33,149 nucleotides of DNA from Candidatus Saccharimonadota bacterium (GTDB lineage Bacteria; Patescibacteriota; Saccharimonadia; Saccharimonadales; Saccharimonadaceae): assembly GCA_027311865.1 (NCBI GenBank), contig DAICYC010000001.1, forward strand, positions 1 to 33,149. The letters run 5' to 3'. Both the position numbers and the translations under genes were made by a program. This document shows positions 23,538 to 31,724 of this stretch, piece after piece. Numbering within the stretch: the first letter of the stretch is position 1; each line of letters starts with the position of its first letter. The notes under the pieces are model-generated. The model made no database searches and was not told where the DNA came from. It saw only the letters and a program-made list of their open reading frames with translations.

Positions 23538-25403
23538 TTAAGCGTGTAGTTTAGCTTCTTTCGGTAATTTGGCGTCTTTGAGAAGTTCGACAACACCGTC
23601 TTCCTCAATAGTTTCTTGTTCGAGCAGTGCATCGGCCAATTTTTGGAGACTAGTCATGTTGTTCTTGAGAACAATCTCCGCTCGATGGGCCGCCTCTTTA
23701 ATCAAGGTTGAGACCTCTTCGTCAATTGCCCGTGCCGTTTCATTACTGTATGGCCGTTCGTGAGTAATCTTATCGAAAACCATACCGCCATTGTCTTCGT
23801 GGAAAACCTGGTCGCGTAACTTGGTGCCCATACCTTGTTCGATTACCATATCACGGGCGATTTCAGTAGCTTTACGCAAGTCTGAACCAGCACCCGTCGT
23901 GATACCATCGTCACCGTTAACCAACTTCTCGGCGATTCGGCCACCTAGGGCTCGAGCCAGAATGTCTTTGAATTCATAAACATTCGTGTAAGAAGTATCC
24001 TCTGGCGGCAAGAACCAAGTAACGCCACCTGTACCACCGCGCGGAATAATTGTGACCTTATGAACTGGGTCGCTATCAGGCAAAACATGTCCAACAAGCG
24101 CGTGACCCGCCTCGTGATATGCTGTCAGCTCCTTGTCCTTTTGGCTCATGACCTTGCTCTTGCGCTCTGGGCCGATTGCGACCTTCTCAAAGGCTTCGGT
24201 GATATCAGCGTTGCTAATTTTTTTGGCGTCGCGTCGAGCTGCCACGATAGCGGCCTCGTTGGCGATGTTGGCCAGGTCAGCACCCGATGAACCGGCTGTC
24301 TTGGCGGCCAGCTTGTCGAGATTAACTGACTCGTCGACTGGCTTATTCTTGAAGTGAACTTTCAAAATGGCTTCCCGGTCTTTACGCTCCGGCAACATGA
24401 TGTTAGTTCGACGGTCAAAGCGACCGGGACGAAGGAGAGCTGGATCGAGTACATCGGCGCGGTTAGTTGCCGCTAGCACGATGACATTCGTGCCAGTTTC
24501 GAAACCGTCCATTTCGACAAGAATCTGGTTGAGCGTCTGTTCTCGTTCGTCATGACCGCCGCCCATGCCGCTTCCGCGACGTCGACCGACGGCATCGATT
24601 TCATCGATAAAGATAATGCAGGGCGCACTCTTCTTGGCCTGATCGAAAAGGTCGCGGACGCGCGAAGCGCCCACGCCGACGAACATCTCAACGAATTCTG
24701 AGCCGCTGATGCTAAAGAACGGTACGTTGGCTTCACCGGCGACAGCTCGAGCAAGCATCGTCTTACCAGTACCTGGACTACCAACTAGCAGTACGCCCTT
24801 TGGAATCTTGGCACCGAGCCCCTCATATTTCTTGGGATTTTTTAAAAAATCGACGACTTCTTCAAGATCCTGTTTTGCCGAATCATTTCCGGCGATATCA
24901 GCAAAGACAACTTTAGTCTTATCTTCACCGTACAATTTAGCTTTTGACTTACCAAAGCCCATCGCTTGGTTATTCTGACCTTGGGCTTGACGCATCATAT
25001 ACATGAAAAAGGCCGCAATTAAGATCACCGGTATCACAATGATCGCCAAGTTCCACAATACCTCACTAGTATTTGATGGTGTCGAAATCTGTAGCTCGAC
25101 ATCGGCATCCGGCTCGAGGCCCTGCTCCTGGAGGCTAGCTGACGGATCCTTTGTTGAACGCTCGGTCGCAACATCGCTCCCCTCTGGCGTCACCTTGAGT
25201 TCGTTGCCTTGAAGCTCAATTTTGGTAATCTCACCCTTATTAGCGCGATCAATCACACTCGAAAGTGGAACATTGGTCAGTTGTTCGTTTGGTGTAGTCA
25301 AGGCGTAGACAGCCAACAAACCAAACACCAGCAATGCCCAAAAAAGCGACAAGCGCACAAAATTATTCGTTTTCTTCGGTGGCAGCGGAGCCTTCTTCAC
25401 CAT
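23538..25403 (-). CDS. ftsH: ATP-dependent zinc metalloprotease FtsH
   Basis: FtsH degrades membrane and some soluble proteins. The 621-residue protein has two N-terminal membrane helices (about 18-36 and 116-137) flanking an extracytoplasmic domain. Its AAA module has Walker A GSPGTGKT (208-215), Walker B IIFIDEID (about 263-270) and the SRH region [21 protein letters not shown]. The zinc site is HEAGH (430-434), with a later Asp-containing segment ([17 protein letters not shown]). Gly, not the more common pore GYxG pattern, is not an issue here: [11 protein letters not shown] is the usual FVG pore loop. It lies downstream of tilS, as in many bacteria. Confidence 0.99.
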   Translation of the reverse strand: MVKKAPLPPKKTNNFVRLSLFWALLVFGLLAVYALTTPNEQLTNVPLSSVIDRANKGEITKIELQGNELKVTPEGSDVATERSTKDPSASLQEQGLEPDADVELQISTPSNTSEVLWNLAIIVIPVILIAAFFMYMMRQAQGQNNQAMGFGKSKAKLYGEDKTKVVFADIAGNDSAKQDLEEVVDFLKNPKKYEGLGAKIPKGVLLVGSPGTGKTMLARAVAGEANVPFFSISGSEFVEMFVGVGASRVRDLFDQAKKSAPCIIFIDEIDAVGRRRGSGMGGGHDEREQTLNQILVEMDGFETGTNVIVLAATNRADVLDPALLRPGRFDRRTNIMLPERKDREAILKVHFKNKPVDESVNLDKLAAKTAGSSGADLANIANEAAIVAARRDAKKISNADITEAFEKVAIGPERKSKVMSQKDKELTAYHEAGHALVGHVLPDSDPVHKVTIIPRGGTGGVTWFLPPEDTSYTNVYEFKDILARALGGRIAEKLVNGDDGITTGAGSDLRKATEIARDMVIEQGMGTKLRDQVFHEDNGGMVFDKITHERPYSNETARAIDEEVSTLIKEAAHRAEIVLKNNMTSLQKLADALLEQETIEEDGVVELLKDAKLPKEAKLHA

Positions 25404-25449
25404 AAAGTATGTGTCCTTTCAGGAGATCAGAAATAAATGTCTATCTATG

Positions 25450-26283
25450 TTATTTTAACAGTGACAGGGAAAAATTACGAGTACTGATAGATATCCGAAT
25501 CTGGCCGCCGAGCTCGAGCTGAGAACCTGGTCGAGCGGTTTTTATTGCCAGCAACAATCGCTCCATCTGCGGGCGAGTTAATTTGGCTTGAGTCAGGTGA
25601 CGAATCACCTCTACTGCGACTGGTTGAGGCATCATAATAAACGAATGCCGACGATACTCGCCTGGTCCAGATTGGTAGTCAGACAGTTCGCGATCAATAG
25701 CCGCTTTGATCTCTATTTGTCTTAGGCGAAGTTGCGCAAGTTGCGCCACATTCGACTCGGACAAGTCAAGCACTCCTGCTCGCAGTCGATTACGCAAGTA
25801 GCGATGATCCCGGTTAGTCGAATCTTCTGACCACTCAAGCTGATGATGAAGCGCATAGCGATACAGCTGTTCTTTGGATAACGCTAGTAGCGGTCGCGCT
25901 ACATCACTACCGTGCGTCGCCAAGCCACGCCAACCAGTCCCGCGACTTATGTTTATGGCCATCGTCGCTATCACATCATCTCGATGATGAGCGGTGACAA
26001 TTCGAGCATCGTACTTTTTAGCGACCTGTCGAAGAAATCGATAGCGAACCTTACGAGCCGCTTCTTCGCTAGCCTTCGGGCCGAGCTCATAGCGGCACGA
26101 CTCATAGATCAAACCGTAGCGGTGAGCCAGCGCTGCAACAAAACGCTCGTCGGCGGCCGAATCGGCTCGAATCCCGTGATCAACATGAGCCACGACAATA
26201 TCATTATCACCGACTTGTACCATCATATCGAGCAAAACGACCGAATCGACACCTCCGCTAACCGCCACAACATATCGCGCCAT
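25450..26283 (-). CDS. tilS: tRNA(Ile)-lysidine synthase TilS (short form)
   Basis: TilS changes the CAU anticodon of tRNA-Ile2 to lysidine so that it reads AUA. The 277-residue protein has the PP-loop VVAVSGGVDSVVLLDMM (residues 5-21) and the family motifs VAHVDHGIRADSAADE, ARKVRYRFL, TAHHRDDVIATMAINISRGTGWRGLATHG and WSEDSTNRDHRYLRNRLR. The C-terminal part after about residue 190 is short, so the second tRNA-binding domain found in E. coli TilS is reduced or absent. The gene precedes ftsH. A TATAAT box (26292-26297) ends 8 bases before the ATG. Confidence 0.95.
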   Translation of the reverse strand: MARYVVAVSGGVDSVVLLDMMVQVGDNDIVVAHVDHGIRADSAADERFVAALAHRYGLIYESCRYELGPKASEEAARKVRYRFLRQVAKKYDARIVTAHHRDDVIATMAINISRGTGWRGLATHGSDVARPLLALSKEQLYRYALHHQLEWSEDSTNRDHRYLRNRLRAGVLDLSESNVAQLAQLRLRQIEIKAAIDRELSDYQSGPGEYRRHSFIMMPQPVAVEVIRHLTQAKLTRPQMERLLLAIKTARPGSQLELGGQIRISISTRNFSLSLLK

Positions 26284-26291
26284 ATGTCTTC

Positions 26292-26315
26292 ATTATATTC
26301 CAGACGCGCTATAAT
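26292..26315. promoter_or_regulatory. Back-to-back -10 boxes for tilS and the OpgC-like gene
   Basis: The minus-strand TATAAT at 26292-26297 ends 8 bases before tilS ATG 26283. The plus-strand TATAAT at 26310-26315 ends 8 bases before ATG 26324. The whole divergent region is only 40 bases, so both mRNAs should be leaderless or nearly so. A TTGACA on the minus strand at 26319-26324 is too far (21 bases) for a standard spacer. Confidence 0.55.
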
Positions 26316-26323
26316 GATTGTCA

Positions 26324-27394
26324 ATGTCAGAAAAAACTTCAAATTCAGAACGTTTCGCCGTCCTCGATTGGCTTCGCGGCTATTTTATTATCGTAATTAT
26401 CGTCGACCACTTGTCGCGCTGGCCAAGCATCTGGAGCACCATATCAGGTAAAGCCTGGCTGTGGGTCACCGCCGCCGAAGGTTTTATCATCATTTCGGGG
26501 TTATTGGTAGGCTATATTCGCGGCTATAAGAAACGCTTCGATCCAATGAACCTCGTCACCAAATCTCTACTCAAGCGTGCCCTAACTCTCTATATCTGGG
26601 CCGTTCTAGGCACGATTGTTTATACTACGCTGATTTGGTACTTACCTCTGATTGGTGGCGCCCCTGGGATGCCGGTTAGTCGTGGTGACTGGTCATCGTT
26701 AATCGGTCGAGCGGTGATACTAGACTTCACCTACGTTTGGGTATACTTCCTCAAGCTGTACGCCGTCTTTTTGGCCTTCGCGCCAATTGCCGTGTGGCTA
26801 CTACGTCGGTCACAAGCCGGAATGTTAATGTCAATCAGCACCAGTCTACTCATGATCGGCTGGGCAACTCAAAATGAACTGCTGCAATGGCAATTCTTGT
26901 TCTTTATTCCGAGCATGGTCGGCTATCATCTCGACGAAATAATTAATTGGTGGCGTCGAACCACATCAACGATTCGGGCGAGCTTATCTTGGTCGGTCAT
27001 CGGGCTGTCTCTGGTGACTATTGTTTTGTCGGTCTTAGCCACCTTCCATCAGTCAACAATCTCCAGCCTAGCTAGTGCTCTGAATCCGTTATTCGAAAAA
27101 GACACCATCAGCTTAGCTCGAGCCGGTATGGCCTTCTTGTGGTTCAGCGGCCTCCTGTTAATCTTTATCAAGGCCCGTCATTTTATTGCCCGCTGGCTGG
27201 CTTGGTTAATCGAGCCCATCGGACGCAGTTCTCTCACCGCCTATATACTTCACGGGATGGCCCTAATTACTATCAGCTCACTTACTGCGAGCGGTAGCAA
27301 CATCTTTATCAATAGCGCCCTGGGTGCCGCCGCCGTCTTGATTGTCTGGAGTTTGCTAAAAATCCCTCGAATCAATCGTGTTATTCCGCGCTAG
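26324..27394 (+). CDS. OpgC/acyltransferase-3-like polytopic membrane protein
   Basis: The 356-residue protein begins with a short polar segment and then FAVLDWLRGYFIIVIIVDHLSRWPS, the first helix and R/H motif of the OpgC and acyltransferase-3 families. WVTAAEGFIIISGLLVGY follows. Around ten membrane helices are spread over its length. OpgC-like proteins add succinyl or acetyl groups to glycans, and related proteins O-acylate surface polysaccharide; the substrate here is unknown. ATG 26324 was chosen over TTG 26318 by the -10 spacing. Its 3' end overlaps the convergent GT39 gene by about 14 bases. Confidence 0.82.
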   Translation: MSEKTSNSERFAVLDWLRGYFIIVIIVDHLSRWPSIWSTISGKAWLWVTAAEGFIIISGLLVGYIRGYKKRFDPMNLVTKSLLKRALTLYIWAVLGTIVYTTLIWYLPLIGGAPGMPVSRGDWSSLIGRAVILDFTYVWVYFLKLYAVFLAFAPIAVWLLRRSQAGMLMSISTSLLMIGWATQNELLQWQFLFFIPSMVGYHLDEIINWWRRTTSTIRASLSWSVIGLSLVTIVLSVLATFHQSTISSLASALNPLFEKDTISLARAGMAFLWFSGLLLIFIKARHFIARWLAWLIEPIGRSSLTAYILHGMALITISSLTASGSNIFINSALGAAAVLIVWSLLKIPRINRVIPR

Positions 27395-28955
27395 CGGTTT
27401 GGAGCTTGATACCTTTGTATAGGCTCTTACCGTCAACTGGGCTAACAGCCTCCACTCGATCAATCGTTTCGAGGCTATCCCGCGGGGCTTCTAGTTCAGC
27501 TGAAGCGTGACCGATGTACCAGACAGTCGGATGTTCAAGCAGGAACTTATCTAAATCTTTAATTTTAAAGCGATCGTCTTCTTGTAGCATCAACAGTGAG
27601 CCAAATTCGTACTTGGTCGACTTGTCGAGGAAGTAGATTGGATAGTCTTCGCTATTATAAAAAGCCGCCTCATAAAACACCCAAGGTGTATTAGTTATAA
27701 TCGGCGTGCCCGGTTCACTTCGCTCCCGGACCATCATAACCACGTTACGAGTCTGAATATCGGTTCGAGAGTTCTTGTTGTAGTTACCGTAAAAATACAT
27801 TGTCGATAAGCCGCTCATTAGCATCGCCAAGACAATGGCCGCGACCGTTAGCTTAGCCCAAATACTACTTCGCCGCAGTCCGACCACTAGAACCAAACCA
27901 ACAAACAGAGCCGAAGCGACCGCCGCCGGCAACAAATAGCGTTCGACAAACGATGACTGGAGCGGTGGTAGTGAAGCTGCGTACAGCACCAGTGGCGGTA
28001 CTGCCGCTAGGCATAGCAGCAACCAATACGACCGACGTTCAGCGACTCGCAGCCGACGATAAGTCACCACCGCCGAAACACCCACTACAATCGCCATCAA
28101 TATTAGACCGGCCGACTGCCAGCCGACAACCTGATTACTCTGAAGGAAATAAACGAGCGTTCCGAAATAACTGCCGACCGAATCGACACCTACTGGACTG
28201 ATCCAGAATCCACCCGACTGGATAACCACCAGTTGATAAACCATAGACGGCAACCATGGCAGAAACAAACCGATCGCCAAGCCATACGCTATCAGCCAAT
28301 CTTTATCAAAGAAACGCTTTAGTAAGACCTTGCCGGTGGCTCCTTTCTGACGAATCACCACCACTCGCCATACCCAATGCGCAATCCAGACGAGGGCCAT
28401 AAAATAATGCGTCAACATACCGGCGGCCACCAAGACACCGTAAATAATCCAATCGCGTCGTCGCTTGCTGTCTAAAGCGATTGTCATAACATAAGTCGCC
28501 GCCATCGCAATCGCCGCCGACATCGTGTACATCCGAGCTTCTTGACTATAGCGAATGAATAGCGGTGATAGCACTAATATCGCCAATGAAATAATTGCCA
28601 CCTGCTTACCGAACTGACGTCGCATCCAAGCGTAGCCGAAACCAGCCGCCACCACACCGAACACAATACTAAGTGATCGCAACCCAACCTCGGTGTAACC
28701 AAAAATCGTCGACCAGACTTTTAACACCCAGTAATACAGTGGCGGATGGACGTCGGCCGCTGTATAGCGAGCAATGTCGTAGGCGTTAAACTGAATAATA
28801 TAAGCGCTAAACGCCTCATCGAACCAAATCGCCCCCTTGGTGAGGTTCCATAGCGACAAGCTAACATAAACCCCGAGAAGTAAACCGACCAGTACCCATT
28901 CATATGTTGTTCGGGTGCGCAAAAAAGTTGTGACATTATCAAATAGCTGTTTCAT
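27381..28955 (-). CDS. Glycosyltransferase family 39 (PMT/ArnT-like) membrane protein
   Basis: The 524-residue protein is a GT-C-fold enzyme that moves a sugar from a polyprenyl-phosphate donor to a protein, lipid or glycan. It has a first helix, then the extracytoplasmic loop with IWFDEAFSAYI, where the Asp-Glu pair is the usual catalytic site, and ADVHPPLYYWVLKVW. About ten further helices follow, and then a soluble C-terminal domain (about 420-524). The start is MKQLFDN at 28955, with GGTGA upstream; the ORF-track start at 29114 runs through the antisense of tRNA-Pro and is not real. Acceptor and donor are unknown. Its neighbour is the OpgC-like protein, another envelope-glycan candidate. 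Confidence 0.88.
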   Translation of the reverse strand: MKQLFDNVTTFLRTRTTYEWVLVGLLLGVYVSLSLWNLTKGAIWFDEAFSAYIIQFNAYDIARYTAADVHPPLYYWVLKVWSTIFGYTEVGLRSLSIVFGVVAAGFGYAWMRRQFGKQVAIISLAILVLSPLFIRYSQEARMYTMSAAIAMAATYVMTIALDSKRRRDWIIYGVLVAAGMLTHYFMALVWIAHWVWRVVVIRQKGATGKVLLKRFFDKDWLIAYGLAIGLFLPWLPSMVYQLVVIQSGGFWISPVGVDSVGSYFGTLVYFLQSNQVVGWQSAGLILMAIVVGVSAVVTYRRLRVAERRSYWLLLCLAAVPPLVLYAASLPPLQSSFVERYLLPAAVASALFVGLVLVVGLRRSSIWAKLTVAAIVLAMLMSGLSTMYFYGNYNKNSRTDIQTRNVVMMVRERSEPGTPIITNTPWVFYEAAFYNSEDYPIYFLDKSTKYEFGSLLMLQEDDRFKIKDLDKFLLEHPTVWYIGHASAELEAPRDSLETIDRVEAVSPVDGKSLYKGIKLQTASAE

Positions 28956-28988
28956 AATTATCACCATAATACCACGGCGACAAACCTC

Positions 28989-29017
28989 TAGAAAAACTGT
29001 CCGATACGGTGTATAAT
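28989..29017 (+). promoter_or_regulatory. Promoter of tRNA-Pro
   Basis: On the plus strand TAGAAA (28989-28994) and TATAAT (29012-29017) are 17 bases apart. The tRNA starts 20 bases after the -10 box. It lies divergent from the GT39 gene. Confidence 0.65.
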
Positions 29018-29036
29018 CACCTTCGGACACACACAT

Positions 29037-29113
29037 CGGGGTGTGGCGCAGTTGGCTAGCGCGCGCGGTTTGGGACCGTGAGGTCGAAGGTTCGAATCCT
29101 TTCACCCCGACCA
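29037..29113 (+). tRNA. tRNA-Pro (anticodon TGG)
   Basis: The acceptor CGGGGTG/CACCCCG, D stem GCGC/GCGC, anticodon arm CGCGG-TTTGGGA-CCGTG and T arm GAAGG-TTCGAAT-CCTTT are consistent, with discriminator A and encoded CCA. The anticodon stem ends with a G-U pair. Confidence 0.96.
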
Positions 29114-29116
29114 TAG

Positions 29117-29145
29117 AAAAAAGGACACAATACGTGTCCTTTTTT
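29117..29145. terminator. Bidirectional terminator between tRNA-Pro and rny
   Basis: AAAAAAGGACAC / GTGTCCTTTTTT is a perfect 12-bp stem with a 5-base loop and A/T runs on both sides. It lies 4 bases after tRNA-Pro on the plus strand and 22 bases after the rny stop on the minus strand. Confidence 0.92.
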
Positions 29146-29166
29146 CTTGCGTGAAATTATTTATTT

Positions 29167-30678
29167 CTACTTCGCATACTCAATCGCCCGAGTCTCTCGG
29201 ATCACATTGACCTTGATAGTACCAGGGTATTGCATCGTGCTTTCGATTTTGTTGGCGATGTCGCGAGCTAGCTTAATCGCCGAAAGGTCATCGATGCTTT
29301 CCGGTCGGACGATAACACGGACTTCACGTCCAGCGCTGATAGCAAAGGACTTTTCGATGCCCGGGAAGCTATTGGCCACGTTTTCGAGGTCACGCATCCG
29401 TTCAGCAAAGTTCTCGGCGCTGATGTTGCGCGCGCCCGGACGGGCCGCCGACAAGGCGTCACAGATACGAACGATGATTGCTTCTGGTGTGGTCGCTTCG
29501 ATGTCATCGTGATGAGCTTCGATAGCGTGAACGATTTCGTCACTCAAGCCGTACTTTCGAGCCAACTCGGCACCGATATGATGGTGCTTACCTTCAACCT
29601 TATGGGTAACAGCCTTGCCGATGTCGTGGAGCAGTGTCGCAATCTTGGTGATTCGCACATCAGCTCCAATCTCTTCCGCAATCAAGCCGGCCATATGGGC
29701 CATTTCCGTGCTGTGCATCAGAACATTTTGACCAAAGCTGGTTCGGAATTTCAGCTCACCAAGCAAATGAAGCATTTCTTTAGGAATACCGACGACACCA
29801 ACCTCTCGGGCCGCATCTTCACCGGTACGAACGACTTCTTTTTCGATTTCTTTTTGGGCCTTGGCGACCACTTCTTCAATTCGGCCCGGATGGATACGGC
29901 CGTCTTTCATGAGCATTTCTAACGACAAACGAGCCACCTGTCGACGCATCGGATCGAAGCTCGAGAGAATAACCATACCTGGCGTATCATCTACCATGAT
30001 ATCGACACCAGTAGCCCGCTGTAGCGCCTGAATGTTGCGGCCTTCTTTACCAATAATTCGGCCCTTCATTTCATCATCTGTCAGCTTCAGAGCTGTCACG
30101 GTTCGTTCGGCCGTCACCTCGCTGCTCATTCGTTCCATGGCGGTGACGAGGATCATCTGCGCCTTTTCTTCGGCTGTTTCTTCGGCATCATTTTGAAGCT
30201 TACTGACCAGACCAAGCAAATCCTGCTTGATATCACGCTCCGTCATATCCATTAACTTCTGAGCCGCCTCGGCTTTTTTGAGGCCAGCAATTTTTTCTAA
30301 CTTCTCCTGTTGACGCGTTCGGATTTCACGAATTTCATTCTTCAAGTCTTCAACTTCATCCTCTTGCGCACGAAGCTTCTCGGCTCGCTTATCGAGCTCA
30401 TCGAGCTTGCGATCTAAACTAGTCTCTCGTTCAGCCAAGCGACTCTCGGTCTTGTCCCACTGCTTACGTCGATCCGACTCTTCTCTCTTGGCTTCATCGG
30501 CCAAGCGAACGGCCTCGTCTTTGGCTTTGAGAACGATGTCGCTAGCCTTTGTTTTGGCGTCGGCGATTAATTGATCGGCTCGGTGCTTACCACCGGTCAC
30601 CTTTGCTCTCGTGTAAGTCACCGCCCCGCCGGCACCAGCTAAAACACCGATAATTGCGGCGATAATTGCTTCAACCAT
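29167..30678 (-). CDS. rny: Ribonuclease Y
   Basis: RNase Y is a membrane-bound endoribonuclease that starts mRNA decay. The 503-residue protein has an N-terminal membrane helix (residues 1-20), a long charged coiled coil (about 30-170) and a KH domain with RIIGKEGRNIQALQ (about 208-221) and DDTPGMVILSSFDP. The HD domain has LLHDIGKAVTH (HD at 351-352) with upstream HSTEMAHMAGLIAEE and KHHHIGAELARKYG. It is full length and complete. Shine-Dalgarno GAGGAAGGA is good. It is probably the main mRNA-turnover enzyme. Its terminator is shared with tRNA-Pro. Confidence 0.98.
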   Translation of the reverse strand: MVEAIIAAIIGVLAGAGGAVTYTRAKVTGGKHRADQLIADAKTKASDIVLKAKDEAVRLADEAKREESDRRKQWDKTESRLAERETSLDRKLDELDKRAEKLRAQEDEVEDLKNEIREIRTRQQEKLEKIAGLKKAEAAQKLMDMTERDIKQDLLGLVSKLQNDAEETAEEKAQMILVTAMERMSSEVTAERTVTALKLTDDEMKGRIIGKEGRNIQALQRATGVDIMVDDTPGMVILSSFDPMRRQVARLSLEMLMKDGRIHPGRIEEVVAKAQKEIEKEVVRTGEDAAREVGVVGIPKEMLHLLGELKFRTSFGQNVLMHSTEMAHMAGLIAEEIGADVRITKIATLLHDIGKAVTHKVEGKHHHIGAELARKYGLSDEIVHAIEAHHDDIEATTPEAIIVRICDALSAARPGARNISAENFAERMRDLENVANSFPGIEKSFAISAGREVRVIVRPESIDDLSAIKLARDIANKIESTMQYPGTIKVNVIRETRAIEYAK

Positions 30679-30796
30679 ATTGTTTCCTTCCTCGGTCGCA
30701 TCTGGCTAAGTGTACGTCTTAGCAAAAAAGATTGATCACAGACACAACCGAAATACATCAAAAAATATTCAAACGTCTTGTATAACAGACTTTATT

Positions 30797-30826
30797 ATTG
30801 TAGCCCTGTTTACATCATTCACGCAA
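30797..30826 (-). promoter_or_regulatory. Candidate promoter of rny
   Basis: On the minus strand TTGCGT (30821-30826) and TACAAT (30797-30802) are 18 bases apart. The predicted leader of about 110 bases is the longest in the window. The -35 box lies in a small hairpin CACGCAA/TTGCGTG (30820-30839) that overlaps the tsaB stop codon. Confidence 0.45.
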
Positions 30827-30828
30827 GG

Positions 30829-31221
30829 CTATTTGCGTGGCTGGGTAATATGCGCTTGTCCGCCATACTCCGGCATGACGACCCGGTCATTTTCTGAGGC
30901 CTCTAGTCGATTCAGCCCCACCTCGAGCCAGTCGTCGCTATCGTCGACGCCAACAATTGGCACCGCTAAGCTTTCAGCTAGCGTGTTGGCCACCGTTAGG
31001 CCGATACGTAGTCCGGTATAACTACCCGGCCCACGCATAACAATCAGACCGTGAATTGATTCTAGGCCATCCATACCGACGTCCTGGAGGGCTTCGATGA
31101 GATGTTTGTGTAGATTCGCCGCCAGGGTTCGTCCGGCTTCCCAATCAAAGCTTTCCCACTGTCCATCGACGTATAGCCGTAAACGGCAAACAGGGGTTGA
31201 GGTGTCGAGTGCCACTAGCAT
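30829..31221 (-). CDS. tsaB: TsaB, tRNA threonylcarbamoyladenosine biosynthesis (short form)
   Basis: TsaB supports TsaD in making t6A at position 37 of ANN-reading tRNAs. The 130-residue protein starts LVALDTSTPVCRLRLY and has the core motif VMRGPGSYTGLRIGLTVANTLA (about residues 61-82), followed by VPIVGVDD. Usual TsaB proteins are about 200-230 residues. Here nearly all of the second ASKHA-like lobe is missing, and the ORF ends at a proper stop 20 codons after a polar segment. The start overlaps the tsaE end by 7 bases, so the pair is coupled. TsaD and TsaC are not in the window. Confidence 0.88.
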   Translation of the reverse strand: MLVALDTSTPVCRLRLYVDGQWESFDWEAGRTLAANLHKHLIEALQDVGMDGLESIHGLIVMRGPGSYTGLRIGLTVANTLAESLAVPIVGVDDSDDWLEVGLNRLEASENDRVVMPEYGGQAHITQPRK

Positions 31222-31661
31222 GATAATTCCTTTGTAATTTCCGGTGCGCCGTCAATATCGAGCGCCCGTTCATTTTCACTGATAACTGTAAATCTAATTC
31301 GCAAACGATCAGCCGGTAGATTGTCCGCTACGATATCGGCCCACTCGATAACTGTAACAGTATGTCGATCAGCCATGGCTTCTTGGATATCTTCGCTCAA
31401 CACGCCAGCCTCACCTAATCTGTAAAAATCATAGTGCGCCAAGACGATGTCATCTCGACCTTCGTAGACTCGGCTAATTGTGAAACTTGGGCTCTGAATC
31501 TCATCGGTAATATCTAAGCCTTGCGCCAAACCTTTGACAAAGGTCGTCTTGCCAGCCCCGACATCGCCCGATAGTTCGATCGTTTCGTGGCCAACTAAAA
31601 GTCGTCCGACTTGTTCACCAAAGCCGCGCATTGCTTGCTCATTCAAAATAATCTTATTCAC
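31215..31661 (-). CDS. tsaE: TsaE, tRNA threonylcarbamoyladenosine biosynthesis ATPase
   Basis: TsaE is the P-loop ATPase that resets the TsaBD complex during t6A synthesis. The 148-residue protein has ELSGDVGAGKTTFVKGLAQGL (Walker A about residues 32-39), the conserved SPSFTISRVYEG and HYDFYRLGE segments, and VIEWADIVADNLP with the Trp-Ala-Asp motif. The length is normal. The start is GTG at 31661. A TATAAT box at 31671-31676 ends 9 bases before it. The gene overlaps tsaB. Confidence 0.94.
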   Translation of the reverse strand: MNKIILNEQAMRGFGEQVGRLLVGHETIELSGDVGAGKTTFVKGLAQGLDITDEIQSPSFTISRVYEGRDDIVLAHYDFYRLGEAGVLSEDIQEAMADRHTVTVIEWADIVADNLPADRLRIRFTVISENERALDIDGAPEITKELSC

Positions 31662-31670
31662 TACGGTGAC

Positions 31671-31676
31671 ATTATA
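31671..31676 (-). promoter_or_regulatory. -10 box of tsaE-tsaB, near-leaderless type
   Basis: TATAAT on the minus strand ends 9 bases before the GTG start. It lies in the 63-base divergent region shared with pilB. Confidence 0.5.
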
Positions 31677-31704
31677 ACATCTGGTGATTTTAAAGCGGCT
31701 AGGC

Positions 31705-31710
31705 TACAAT
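31705..31710 (+). promoter_or_regulatory. -10 box of pilB
   Basis: TACAAT on the plus strand is followed directly by GGAG (31711-31714), which lies 10 bases before ATG 31725 and may be the ribosome site. No good -35 box was seen. Confidence 0.45.
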
Positions 31711-31724
31711 GGAGCGTAAGCATT

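Noticed and set aside
28956-29114. N-terminal extension of the GT39 ORF (VGVKGFEPSTSRSQ...)
   Set aside because: It is the antisense translation of tRNA-Pro and its flank, a common misannotation. The real start is near 28955.
30820-30839. Hairpin CACGCAA/TTGCGTG at the tsaB stop as a terminator
   Set aside because: No U-rich tract follows on either strand; it may only reflect the rny promoter region.
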